A model generated the notes under the pieces. That model was not told where the DNA came from. It searched no databases and worked only from the letters and a program-made list of their open reading frames with translations. The translations under genes were made by a program, and so were the position numbers. DNA of 64,000 nt, taken from NCBI GenBank assembly GCA_025175895.1, contig CM045988.1:9825647-9889646 (forward strand), given 5' to 3'. Below, in pieces: positions 35,901 to 43,929 of the stretch. Every line of letters begins with the position of its first letter. Position 1 is the first letter of the stretch. The stretch is from Wurfbainia villosa (lineage: Eukaryota; Streptophyta; Magnoliopsida; Zingiberales; Zingiberaceae).

Positions 35901-38900
35901 CTTTTGTACAAATATTCTGCTTGAATATGACAGGCTAGAATTGACATGATTGGAGCAGCTTGTGAAGCTGCAGAGAAGGTTATATCTGATTGTCGTAAAA
36001 CTTATGGATTGGGATCACATCAAGGATCAACACTTGTTCCAACTTTGGATAAGGTTCAAGCTGCAAAAATTCAGGAGCAAGAAAATCTACTAAGAGCAGC
36101 TGTGAATTTTGGTGAAGGTGCTTATGTTTCATTTTCTTGTTACTAGGAAAGCTTCTAACTTAATGCAAAATACCAAATCTGCAAAATATTGTAACCATTC
36201 ATCATTGCTACTTTATATGCACCTTATTCAATGAATCTATGTAGGGTTACAAATTCCATTTGATCAGAGGCAACTCCCAACCTCTCTTCCTAGTCATTTG
36301 GCAGATGTGCTTTCATTTGGTGATGGTGCACAAAATTTGGCTGATAATTCTGGTATTTAACACTTATCAGTTGTTATTTGCAAGATTGTTTTGATTCTTG
36401 ATCATTGTAAGACGAGAGTTCATTGCTGAGATTATGTTGAGGGATGGCTTTAAGCTTGTATCCTTTTTTCTGAGATTATGTTGTTTAAGCACATTATTTT
36501 ACTGCATCTATGCAGGCTCTTGCGAGAAAAATACTCCTGTGTTTTCATCTACTCGAGAAGTACTGCAGGTCAATATTCTAATAAGTTTGGTAAATTTTGA
36601 GTTCCGAAATAGAGAGATATAGACCAATATTTTTTAATTTATTGATTAAAAAATTTGGTAATATAATAATTCATAGGGCATGGTGTTGATGTTTTTATTG
36701 TATTTGCTAAATATATATTTGCATGTGTGTGTATAGAAAGAGAAAGAAAGATAGAGGAATTTATTTATTTATATGTCTTTAGTCGACCCCACATAGTGGG
36801 ATAGGTGGGATAAGATTTGGTTGTTGTTGGTTGTTATTATTCTTTATAATGGATGGTTCTGCCTTTTCAAAATAGTGCCTTTGTCATATATTTCCATAGA
36901 CATATTTGGACTCCATAATTTTGACAAATCTCACTTGTCTTGTTTATGCACATAAGGAGATTAACTAATTGAGAAATGAAGAGGAACAGCAAGGAACTTC
37001 AAATTACAGTGAATAAACAGCTAGAAGTGGTCCTATGACAAAGTTTAGTTAAAAAGATCTTGCAGCTCTCTAATTTTAAACAAATTGGTAATCAATTTCT
37101 GGAGTTACTCCTTGTAAGATTTGAAGATTCCTTTTTGTGCATATATGCATTACTTAAATCCGTCTTTCTCATAATTTATTTTGTTGTCTCCATGGCTCAT
37201 GCCTCTCTCTCTTGTGTTAGATGGAAACATAGTTGTACTTAATAATTAGGAGGGAGATGGAGAATAGGCAAGCAATTAGAGGAAGTTGTATGATGAGAAA
37301 AGAATACCTTCAACTTACTGTTTATTAATTTATACTAAATTAAGTAATTGCCACAAGTCATCACCACCAAGTATACTTGGTGGTAATATCTTTGACATAG
37401 AAACAAACTAAATTTGTGGCTTCAAGAGTTTCTCTTTTCCTTCTTTAGTTTTGAGCTCAAATTAAAATCTAATGGTCTCAATAATTTCTTTCGTAATTTG
37501 ATCTCTTAATATGTCTCTGGATCTGTAATCATTTTCTAACAAATTCTTTCTTCTATGCCATTTCTGTTTTTAGCTGCTACAGACACCGGGAGGACAGTTG
37601 ATTGGAAGATCTGTTCCATCGCCATCCAATGCTATTGCTTTTGATAATCCATCAACACCTCCAATGGCATATGCTAATTCACCCAGATCTGATCCAAACA
37701 TTATGAATGCACCATCACCACAGCAGCAGGTACAACGGCAACAGCAACAGAGACAAAAGATTATGCAATTAACTCATCAACAACAGCTTATGGTGCAACA
37801 GCAATTGCGGCAATCTTCTATTGCAGGAGTTCTAGGCCAGGTAATTTAAAAGCTTTGTTCATTTGTCACCAAGTTGTGCCAGCTTCCTTTATACTTAACT
37901 TTGATCCCTTTATATTTAATAATAGGGGGATCATTTCTGTGGTCAATATGGATAATGGATGCCCATTTAGCTTTGGTCATTCAATTGATGGTATTTGACA
38001 TGGGTATGGAGGGGTACGAAGAGTCAAAGTAATAGAGGTAATTCAAAACCCATTGATTCGATACCACCAATATAATCCAATGAATATGTGATGCCACAAA
38101 TCCTTATCCTATAACCTCTAGTGCATTCCTGTCTTGATCTTGAGGGCCTTGATTATACCACTTTATAACTCGTTAATCTGACCTCACCAATATGATCCAG
38201 TGAAAATGAGATGCCACTAATCCTTATCCTATAACCTCTAGTGCATTTCTGTCTTGATATTAGGGACTTTGATTGTATTGTTCTATACCTCTTTCCTCTT
38301 GGTTTTCCTTGTACTAGAACGTCTATTTTTAATGTTGATTGCCATTAGTTGGTCGAGTGGGTAAAATATGACATGTTATTTGTGTTGCATAGTTAAACAA
38401 CCAAAGCATTCCAAAGATAACTTGCACAATATTCAGAGTTTGATACACGTGATAGTTTTGTATGGGTTTGTTAATGTGAGGTTAGTGCTAAAGAATTATA
38501 AACAAGTTACTCCTTGTACAAATAAAAAGAAAAAAGGACCTCATCTACTGTGATAGATAAGTGCCAAAATATTTTCACATCTCAACTGTACCATTGGTTG
38601 GCACTAAAAAATGACTTTATAACAAGCTACTTTGGCAATTAGATTTTATGCTTTTGCTAGGCCTATTTTAAATTCCTAGATCATATGTTGCATTCAAGAA
38701 TATTCTTCATTAACTTGAAGCATCACCTGAACCAAATCACCATGATTGCATTGGTCTCATTTATGGTTTGAAATCTCGTACTGCAAAATGGTTGAAAGTT
38801 ACTAAATTATCAAAACTGGATGCTAGTCGATATTGAGACAATATCTCCTGCGTCATTATCTCAATCATGTTATGTCATAATTTAATATCCCTTGGCATAC

Positions 38901-40579
38901 TAAAATGAAGATGATGTTATTTTTTTTATATCTTGTCTTTATACAATGTCAAAGCATTCTAGATAATAGCAAACAATTGAAATTGAAATTAATTATATAG
39001 TTATTTATCTTTTCCTTTCTCTTCTTTGTCTTTTTTCTCCTTCCACCTCTAATTTGCCATTGGTATTGTATATTGAAATGCCAACACAACACCAAAATAT
39101 CATTCCATCAAAGATTGAAACACTGGCATGACTCACGACTCGAGATTTCGAACCTTGATCTCATGACACTAGAAGAATATGGTTCAAGAAAGTTTGTAGT
39201 TGTTCATTGCACTGTTTGCAACAACAACAACAATAACTAAGTCTTATCCCACTAGGTGGGTTTGACTATGTGGGTCCTTCTATACCATTAGGTTTTATCT
39301 CCTACTATATCGTCATTTATACTTAAATAAATTTTATCTTATTTTATTGTTGCTAACCAAGTCTTTTTTTTGTTTTTCTCTTCTTCGTTTGATGTATATA
39401 TTTGTCATAATTTCACATCGCCTAACTAAAATATTTATTGGTTGTTTAAGTACATGTCCGTACGATCTCAAACGTGTCTCTCGAAGTTTTTCTTCAATAG
39501 GTGCAACTCCGACTTTCTCTAATGCTCTCATTTTTTATTTTGTCCATTCTCGTATGTCTGCACATCTATCTTAACATCCTCATCTCTGTAACTTTTATCT
39601 TCTGCTCATGTACTCGAGTCATAGTCTAATATTCAACGTCATATAACATAGTAGGTTTAAAAGTCATTTTGTAGAATTTCTCTTTAAGTTTTAGAGGTAT
39701 TTTATGCATAAAACACTCAATGCTCTCTTCCATTGTAGTCATTTTACTTGTATTCTATGTAAGAGTTCTTTCTCAATCTCTCCATTATCTTGTAAGTTCG
39801 TTGCACTATTTATATTCTATGTAATTCGGGCACCATCTAAAATGCATGGGTAATTAGCCAAAAATTATGCAATGGAATCGGAAAACAAGGCATTTCTGTT
39901 TTTTTTTCTTTTTCTTTTTTGTTAATTTCTGAAATTTTGAGACCAAACCAATTCAAATTTCATATAAGAAAACATATCAGAATTTTTTATTATCATCAAA
40001 GCATGCAAAGACATGCATGCAAACCCATTTTAGACTTTAAAATTGTATCCAGGTTTTGTACTTTTTACAAGTCATATATGTTCCCATGAATTCATTTCAT
40101 CTCACAAGTTTCAAATTTCACTTTGAGCTATTACCCTTTTCTTTCTTTCTTACTTGGGTTGCTTGGTTGATATTCATTTTTCTTGAATTAAATCTACAAT
40201 TTTGTTGGATATTGACTACAATACCTTTATTCAGTGCTCAATGTCACAACTGCATGATATATCAGGCCAAACTCAGCAAAGGCTTCAACAGGTGCATCCC
40301 ATAAAACTTGTTCTCTTGTAAATATTAATCCTGTTGATGCATATTAGAAGCCATCATAATGCACAAATGTTTCATCTGTAGATTGCTGGACAGCATCAGA
40401 TGCCATATTCTCATCCTATGTTGCTGCAGCAATTTCAGAATGGACAATTGCAAACATCACCCATGTCTTATAATATTTCACAAAATCAAATTAACCAAGG
40501 AGGTCAGCTTAGGAGCAACATAAACCAGCTATCTGGATCTACCTTCAATGCTGCTCAGGCTTCACCAACCTCTCAAATG
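26694..40579 (+). CDS. MED8: Mediator subunit 8 (MED8), nine exons, C-terminus not found
   Basis: MED8 is a head-module subunit of the Mediator complex, which links transcription factors to RNA polymerase II in the nucleus; in plants it acts in defence, flowering and sugar responses. The spliced frame has nine exons: 26,694-26,911; 27,569-27,693; 35,711-35,835; 35,934-36,117; 36,245-36,352; 36,516-36,568; 37,574-37,840; 40,235-40,291; 40,382-40,579. All introns are GT-AG and phases agree, giving 445 codons. Conserved blocks include NPVVQQQLHLESVK, LGQFSMVSMELFNIVEDIK, IEKLKARIDMIGAACE and KIQEQENLLRAAVN, then a glutamine-rich region. Plant MED8 is about 520 residues, so roughly 80 C-terminal residues are missing; no matching exon was found by 42,300. 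The start is the first ATG in frame. The gene may be intact with a giant last intron, or truncated. Confidence 0.88.
27569..27693 (+). CDS. MED8: MED8 exon 2
   Basis: Acceptor ATTGCAG, donor GTAAGA. Encodes the highly conserved LGQFSMVSMELFNIVEDIK block. Confidence 0.9.
27905..28470. repeat. Direct repeat, copy 1, in MED8 intron 2
   Basis: Aligns by eye with 30,589-31,020: TTGA(C/T)(A/G)CAA(T/C)ACTAAAA at the start, then TTCAATAGTAAATATG and a series of TTATT(A/G)CAGATG-like units. The pair may be worn LTRs of a small element covering 27,905-31,020, but no coding region or clear primer site was recognised between them. Confidence 0.55.
28471..30588. other. MED8 intron 2, unexplained AT-rich stretch between the direct repeats
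   Basis: 2.1 kb with no ORF of interest and no recognised motif. A short tandem of AGTGGATGATAACTAAA-like units occurs at 29,840-29,960, and a T/C-rich run lies at 30,465-30,560. If the flanking repeats are LTRs, this is the eroded interior. Confidence 0.4.
30589..31020. repeat. Direct repeat, copy 2, in MED8 intron 2
   Basis: Partner of 27,905-28,470. Similarity is clear from the first 15 bases to the GTTTCTTTATTTG region and then fades. Confidence 0.55.
31141..31156. repeat. 16-bp target-site duplication of RTE LINE
   Basis: TAGTAGTGATGAGAAT occurs here and at 34,518-34,533, an exact 16-bp match bracketing the LINE. Confidence 0.92.
31520..32290 (+). pseudogene. RTE endonuclease domain, broken
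   Basis: Starts with a RFGTWNIGTLTGKAMEV-like apurinic endonuclease opening (about 31,520) and continues to VCVQETK. The part at 31,792-32,292 keeps NVISVYAPQ and MILIGDDLNGHVG, and then FLMVRKRDR. The family's GDFN motif reads GDDLN here. In-frame stops lie at about 31,625 and in the 31,690-31,790 stretch. It would nick the target DNA in an active element. Confidence 0.82.
32560..34440 (+). pseudogene. RTE reverse transcriptase domain, broken, with internal duplication
   Basis: Recognisable pieces: LNGMQNGKAVG (about 32,930), then TNYRGIKLMSHT-like sequence (about 33,120), FGFIPRRSTIEAI (about 33,225), and LHQESVLSPYLFTLIMDE (about 33,500). The active-site motif is FADDIVLVDE (about 33,595-33,625), and ESFKYLGSFLQGDGG lies near 33,920-33,960. 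Multiple stops and frameshifts are present. A copy of 105 bp from the endonuclease region is embedded at 33,705-33,809, right after the GFRLS motif. Confidence 0.82.
33705..33809 (+). repeat. 105-bp duplicate of the RTE endonuclease start inside the RT domain
   Basis: Matches 31,542-31,646 with one visible difference (GGG here against GAG in the AAAATGxGTAGG segment). The copy is in the same orientation. It keeps the tryptophan codon that is a stop in the upstream copy. Confidence 0.9.
35236..35330 (-). mobile_element. RTE 5'-leader fragment, inverted
   Basis: Contains the reverse complement of the RTE leader (TTTATCCGGACTTGGGACCG), flanked by further similarity to 31,190-31,255, including AATGCAACC and GTTTAAC. 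It is a fragment of the 5' end only. The rest of the stretch 34,534-35,700 has no recognised feature. Confidence 0.6.
35711..35835 (+). CDS. MED8: MED8 exon 3
   Basis: Acceptor ATCTCAG, donor GTGATA. Encodes LPVMVSSKLFPEMEAEDIAK through IEKLK. It follows the 8-kb intron 2. Confidence 0.9.
35934..36117 (+). CDS. MED8: MED8 exon 4
   Basis: Acceptor TGACAG, donor GTGCTT. Encodes ARIDMIGAACEAAEKV and KIQEQENLLRAAVNFGEG. Confidence 0.92.
36245..36352 (+). CDS. MED8: MED8 exon 5
   Basis: Acceptor TATGTAG, donor GTATTT. Encodes QLPTSLPSHLADVLSFGDG, matching the family block after the N-terminal domain. Confidence 0.88.
36516..36568 (+). CDS. MED8: MED8 exon 6
   Basis: Small 53-bp exon, acceptor ATGCAG, donor GTCAAT. 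Encodes EKNTPVFSSTREVLQ. It is supported mainly by frame and position. Confidence 0.75.
36780..36835 (+). mobile_element. Short RTE 3'-end fragment in MED8 intron 6
   Basis: GTCGACCCCACATAGTGGGA followed by GATTTGGTTGTTGTTGG is the RTE 3' terminus. Only about 56 bp remain, so this is a severely 5'-truncated insertion. Confidence 0.7.
37574..37840 (+). CDS. MED8: MED8 exon 7
   Basis: Acceptor TTTTTAG, donor GTAATT. Encodes GGQLIGRSVPSPSNA, PPMAYANSPRSDPNIMN and the glutamine-rich run. Confidence 0.9.
38064..38303. repeat. Two tandem 120-bp units in MED8 intron 7
   Basis: Units start at 38,064 and 38,184 (CACCAATAT(A/G)ATCCA) and share AATCCTTATCCTATAACCTC and TAGTGCATT. The period is 120 bp. 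Non-coding, no known family. The remaining intron sequence 37,841-39,200 shows nothing else recognisable. Confidence 0.75.
39218..39795 (-). mobile_element. 5'-truncated RTE LINE in MED8 intron 7
   Basis: On the minus strand the end reads CCCACTAGGTGGGTTTGAC...GTTGTT, the RTE 3' terminus. It continues through the last part of the RT ORF (for example 39,531-39,334). Flanks GTTCATTGCACTGTTT (39,202-39,217) and GTTCGTTGCACTATTT (39,796-39,811) form a 16-bp TSD with two mismatches, so it is older than the copy in intron 2. Confidence 0.82.
40235..40291 (+). CDS. MED8: MED8 exon 8
   Basis: 57-bp exon, acceptor TTCAG, donor GTGCAT. Encodes SQLHDISGQTQQRLQQ, like the QLHDLQGQAQQ block of the family. 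Confidence 0.82.
40382..40579 (+). CDS. MED8: MED8 exon 9
   Basis: Acceptor CTGTAG, donor GTGAGT. Encodes HQMPYSHPM, the NQINQGGQLRSN segment and FNAAQASPTSQM. The strong donor implies at least one further exon. Confidence 0.85.
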
Positions 40580-42300
40580 GTGAGTTATCTTACGAAAGCA
40601 AACATATGCTGTATTTTTGTCCTTTTAATTTGGGTTGTTTATCTAAACACATAATTAATATAAAAATTTAATGCAATAAAAAGTAAATCTGTTAACATAC
40701 TAAGTAGTACCAGAACAACAATAGTTGAGGTAACTGACCCCATTCACAAAATACTAAAGCATAAAAACGTGAAGCAATAGAATAAAACTTGAGAAGCCAA
40801 CTAAAAAAGTTCAACCAAAGGAAGCTCCAAAATCCTAGCAACATTTCCATCTTAGAGCATCTAATAACTCATCCTAGCACAAGCTTGGGGATGGTCGGGA
40901 GGCAAAAACAAATAGGCTTTCACTAGGAAAAGCTGGGTAGGAATGCAATAGTATGAAGCATGAAGATAAGTAATTCTATAATAGGATATCACAAATAACT
41001 CTATGCATGAAGTGTGTTAACGCCACCACTTCACATTTTATTATCCTAGATTATATTACTTGAATTTTTTCTTACACTCTTTTGACACTATGTAGAGTAT
41101 ATTACATGTGCCCACTCAAGCAGTGCATGATTGCCTCACTATTAGTCAAAAAATGCACACTCATCAGGACCAATTGAGTGTGCTGCTGGCATAGTGCTTG
41201 TATATCTACCAACAACCCAACATGAGGTCAATCGTAATCATTACAATATCACCGTATGCTCGTATATTTTCATTACATAATACTAGCATAATTCTCGTAT
41301 ATCTACAAACCAACTAACATAAGGTTCATAGTAATCATTGCAATAAGTATCATGATTATATAATGCTCAATATCACCATATGTTATAAGAATATGTTCTC
41401 CACACAGATTTATTATATTCATCTATAATTTAACTTCAATATCTGGTAATTTTTCTCATAGAGATTTCCTAAGCTAGGTAAGCATGACATATATAAATGG
41501 ATCATCTACTAACTATAATGAGCATAATCCAAGGTCGATGGAACGTTCTTATAACCCAACATTATCATGCACACACAATCTAACACTTTATATGTATGCA
41601 CAAAGAATATTAAATTTTAGAAGCAAACATATTTTGATTTAATCCAAGCATTTATGAATTAAAAAGGTGAAATAGGGTTCCTCCTCATTGAGTAAGGTAT
41701 TAATGGTGATTATTCTGTCTACACTCGTATTCAAGGATTCATCCATCGCTTAATTAAAGATGGTTGCAAAGGGGGACCTTAAACTCCTCTCTTGATGTGT
41801 CTCCTCTATAAAATGGTTGGGAGCTCATCCTAAATTGGGTAGATTGGTTAAACTCTCATTCCTTAGGTTGGGGATACACCATTAGGCATGTTTTTAGATC
41901 ATCACGACCAGGAAACATTCTCCGATGGTTTCTGTTTATAACCATACAGCTGGTGTCTGGCTCAAATACACAAGAAAAAGTTTCCGAAAATCCCACCAAA
42001 ATTCCCAGGCATCATCTATATCCATTTTCCTTGCTTTTGTAGTGGATGTATCACTCATCTTGCCACCAAAACTTTCTCGAAGCACCCTTGGACTTATTGA
42101 AAAGGGTTAATAACAAAATGCTAAGAAATGTTGGCATTGTTTGAGGGAACAAGACTTTCAGTACACAATCAAATTAGAAATTTCATGAATGGACTCTCTC
42201 ATAGGTCTCCTATTTGTGTTGATGATAACACCCATATTATTTCTACTAGAAGAAAAGAAGAGTGTTGACAGAGGGAAAGTAAAAAGAGAGAGGGGGGGGG
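40580..42300. other. MED8 downstream intron or flank, no recognised exon
   Basis: AT-rich sequence after the exon 9 donor. I searched all frames by eye for the MED8 C-terminal blocks (MPRMQ-type and QQQHG-type motifs) and found none. Repeated CATAATACTAGCATAATTCTCG-like and CGTATATCTAC words occur at 41,200-41,320. A poly-G run (42,291-42,302) lies at the outer edge of the MULE arm. Confidence 0.5.
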
Positions 42301-42350
42301 GGAATAGATAAAAGTTAAATTTTTTACGGGATTAGGTGAGAGTGACTCAC

Positions 42351-42590
42351 TGTCGGGATTTAAATCCCGACACATATATTTTCTTTTACATAGCAGGGAT
42401 TTAAATTCCGACACATGTTATTTTAATTTTTTTTTCCATTGCCGGGATTTAAATCCTAGAACATGTATTTTTTTTATATAGCCGGATTTAAATCTCGACA
42501 CTTATTATTTTAATTTTTTTCCCATTTTCGGGATTTAAATCCTGACATTTGTTTTTTTTCAAACAACCAGGATTTAAATCCCAGCACTAT
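42351..42590. repeat. Left subterminal array: six palindromic CGGGATTTAAATCCCG-like units
   Basis: Units centre near 42,361, 42,404, 42,451, 42,489, 42,538 and 42,576, spaced 38-49 bp apart. The first is a perfect 22-bp palindrome (42,351-42,372), and the others differ at one to four bases. Spacers are T-rich. The array mirrors that at 63,418-63,562 in the other arm. Confidence 0.88.
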
Positions 42591-42813
42591 TTTTTATAAA
42601 TCAATTTTTGCGAAGTTAATTTTTTTATTAAAATTATAATTAATAAGATTAATTTATAAAATATGTTTAAAAAATAATAATAATTTAATTTATATTTATT
42701 AAATATATTATATTATTTAGTAAATAATTTAAAAAAATAAAAAAAGAAATGATGAGATTTAGTAAATATATTTAAGATTGTCACGTCTAAATATGAGGTG
42801 GATCGACATTTAT

Positions 42814-42821
42814 ATTATTGG
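42814..42821. repeat. 8-bp target-site duplication of the hAT element
   Basis: ATTATTGG here and ATTATTGA at 51,887-51,894. The 8-bp length is diagnostic for hAT. The unoccupied site is visible in the other MULE arm (63,159-63,166, read in reverse), where ATTATTGG is followed directly by TAGAAAAAA. Confidence 0.88.
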
Positions 42822-43025
42822 CAAGGTTTTAAATGTCAGTGTCTGAGGTTTTAATCGATAACGACGATACGATATTTGATGTCGTATCGTGCGTCTTAAA
42901 TCTTGTTTCGATACTTTTTTCTATTTTTTTAAATATTAATATTTAATTATTTTAAAGGTCATTATTCATTTAATTTCAAATATTTATTGTTAAGTATATT
43001 TCGATTTTTTTTCTTGAAATAATTG

Positions 43026-43030
43026 ATATC
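43026..43030. repeat. Target-site duplication of H2A-bearing Copia element (ATATC)
   Basis: ATATC at 43,026-43,030 and 47,314-47,318, directly outside the LTRs. Confidence 0.9.
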
Positions 43031-43223
43031 TGTTAGAATATTGTAGATATGATTAGGGATAATTGTTATCCCTAAATATCATTAGGAATAATTATTTCTT
43101 TGGATAGAATTTTGATTTATTCCTAGAATAGGGTTTGATTTATTCTTTTGAATAAGCCCTAATCTTGTCTATAAATAGGACTTCTTTCATGTAAGTTAGG
43201 TATTAGAGATTTACGAAATAACA
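43031..43223 (+). repeat. 5' LTR of the H2A-bearing Copia element
   Basis: 193 bp. Contains CTATAAATAGGAC near 43,170-43,183, a likely TATA box. Its pair at 47,121-47,313 differs at about three positions. Confidence 0.92.
43170..43177 (+). promoter_or_regulatory. Candidate TATA box in the Copia LTR
   Basis: CTATAAATA lies about 45 bp before the LTR end and is conserved in the 3' LTR. It would drive transcription across the H2A fragments. Confidence 0.5.
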
Positions 43224-43235
43224 TGGTATCAGAGC
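43224..43235 (+). promoter_or_regulatory. Primer-binding site of the H2A-bearing Copia element
   Basis: TGGTATCAGAGC, identical to the standard initiator tRNA-Met type site, directly after the LTR. Confidence 0.9.
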
Positions 43236-43236
43236 C

Positions 43237-43524
43237 CTAAGCTTTGGTTGTTCCATCTTCCGTAATTTTCCGTTGCTCCCTCGCGTTCTTCTCCCGAGCG
43301 CGCAGTCGCGATATCTTTCCCCGCGACGCAGTTTCGTGAGCTTCTTCTTTTCCGCCAGCGCCTTCTCCACAGCGGCCTTCTTCTTCGCCTCGCCGCTCCG
43401 GACACGAGCACGGATCGCAGGTTCTCCATCGCCAGCGCTCGAGTCCATCGTCGCTTTCTTCCCCGGCGCGCTTCTCCTCCGCGACGCAGCCCCGATCGCA
43501 GCGCGACCTGCGGGAGGACCAACT
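43237..43524. other. GC-rich segment of unknown origin next to the H2A fragments
   Basis: Between the primer site and the first H2A fragment lies GC-rich DNA unlike the AT-rich surroundings. It is open in several frames; a minus-strand reading has an alanine/lysine-rich stretch (KKKAAVEKALAEKKKLTKLR). I cannot match it to a gene. It may be Copia leader or a third captured piece. Confidence 0.4.
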
Positions 43525-43668
43525 GTCTACCTCGCCGCCGTGCTCGAGTACCTCGCCGCGGAAGTTCTGGAGCTCGCCGGAAATGCAGCGAGGGACAACA
43601 AGAAGACCAGGATCGTTCCGAGGCACATCCAGCTCGCCGTGAGGAACGACGAGGAACTCTCCAAGCTT
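43525..43668 (+). pseudogene. Histone H2A fragment, C-terminal half of the histone fold (sense)
   Basis: 48 codons of plant H2A on the plus strand, from VYLAAVLEYLAAEVLELAG to the VRNDEELSKL block, matching canonical H2A from just after the first fold helix. This covers helix 2, helix 3 and the acidic-patch region. The C-terminal tail is absent. It is embedded in a 197-codon open frame (43,273-43,866) whose other parts are not H2A in this strand. Confidence 0.9.
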
Positions 43669-43727
43669 GGCGGCAATGAGTACGCTACGCGAGGAACGAC
43701 AGAGCATCGTGGCGCTACGGCGCTCGA

Positions 43728-43847
43728 CTTCCCGGCCTTGAGGAACCGGGCGATCCTTCCGACGGGGAACTGGAGCCCGGCCTTGCTGCTCCTCGACGTG
43801 GCCTTCTTTGCTGCAGCGGATCCAATCGCTTTCCCTCTCCCGGCCAT
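43728..43847 (-). pseudogene. Histone H2A fragment, N-terminal 40 residues (antisense)
   Basis: On the minus strand, from the ATG at 43,847, the frame reads MAGRGKAIGS and continues through SSKAGLQFPVGRIARFLKAGK, ending at 43,728. This is the canonical plant H2A N-terminus, with start codon, up to lysine 40. After that the frame leaves H2A. About ten residues (the YAERVGAGAP segment) are missing between this fragment and the plus-strand one, which lies 59 bp away in the opposite orientation. Confidence 0.92.
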
Positions 43848-43929
43848 GTCGAAGCAACGCACCTAGGGTTATAGAACCGTCGTCGAAGCAGGGAATAAAC
43901 CTAGGGATTTGGCAGGGAATCTCCCTACC

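Noticed and set aside
40580..40654. MED8 ending by read-through of exon 9
   Set aside because: The read-through residues are unlike the family and a strong GTGAGT donor lies at 40,580; kept only as a remote option.
43237..43857. 206-codon minus-strand ORF and 197-codon plus-strand ORF over the H2A region
   Set aside because: High GC keeps many frames open; only the two H2A segments resemble a known protein.
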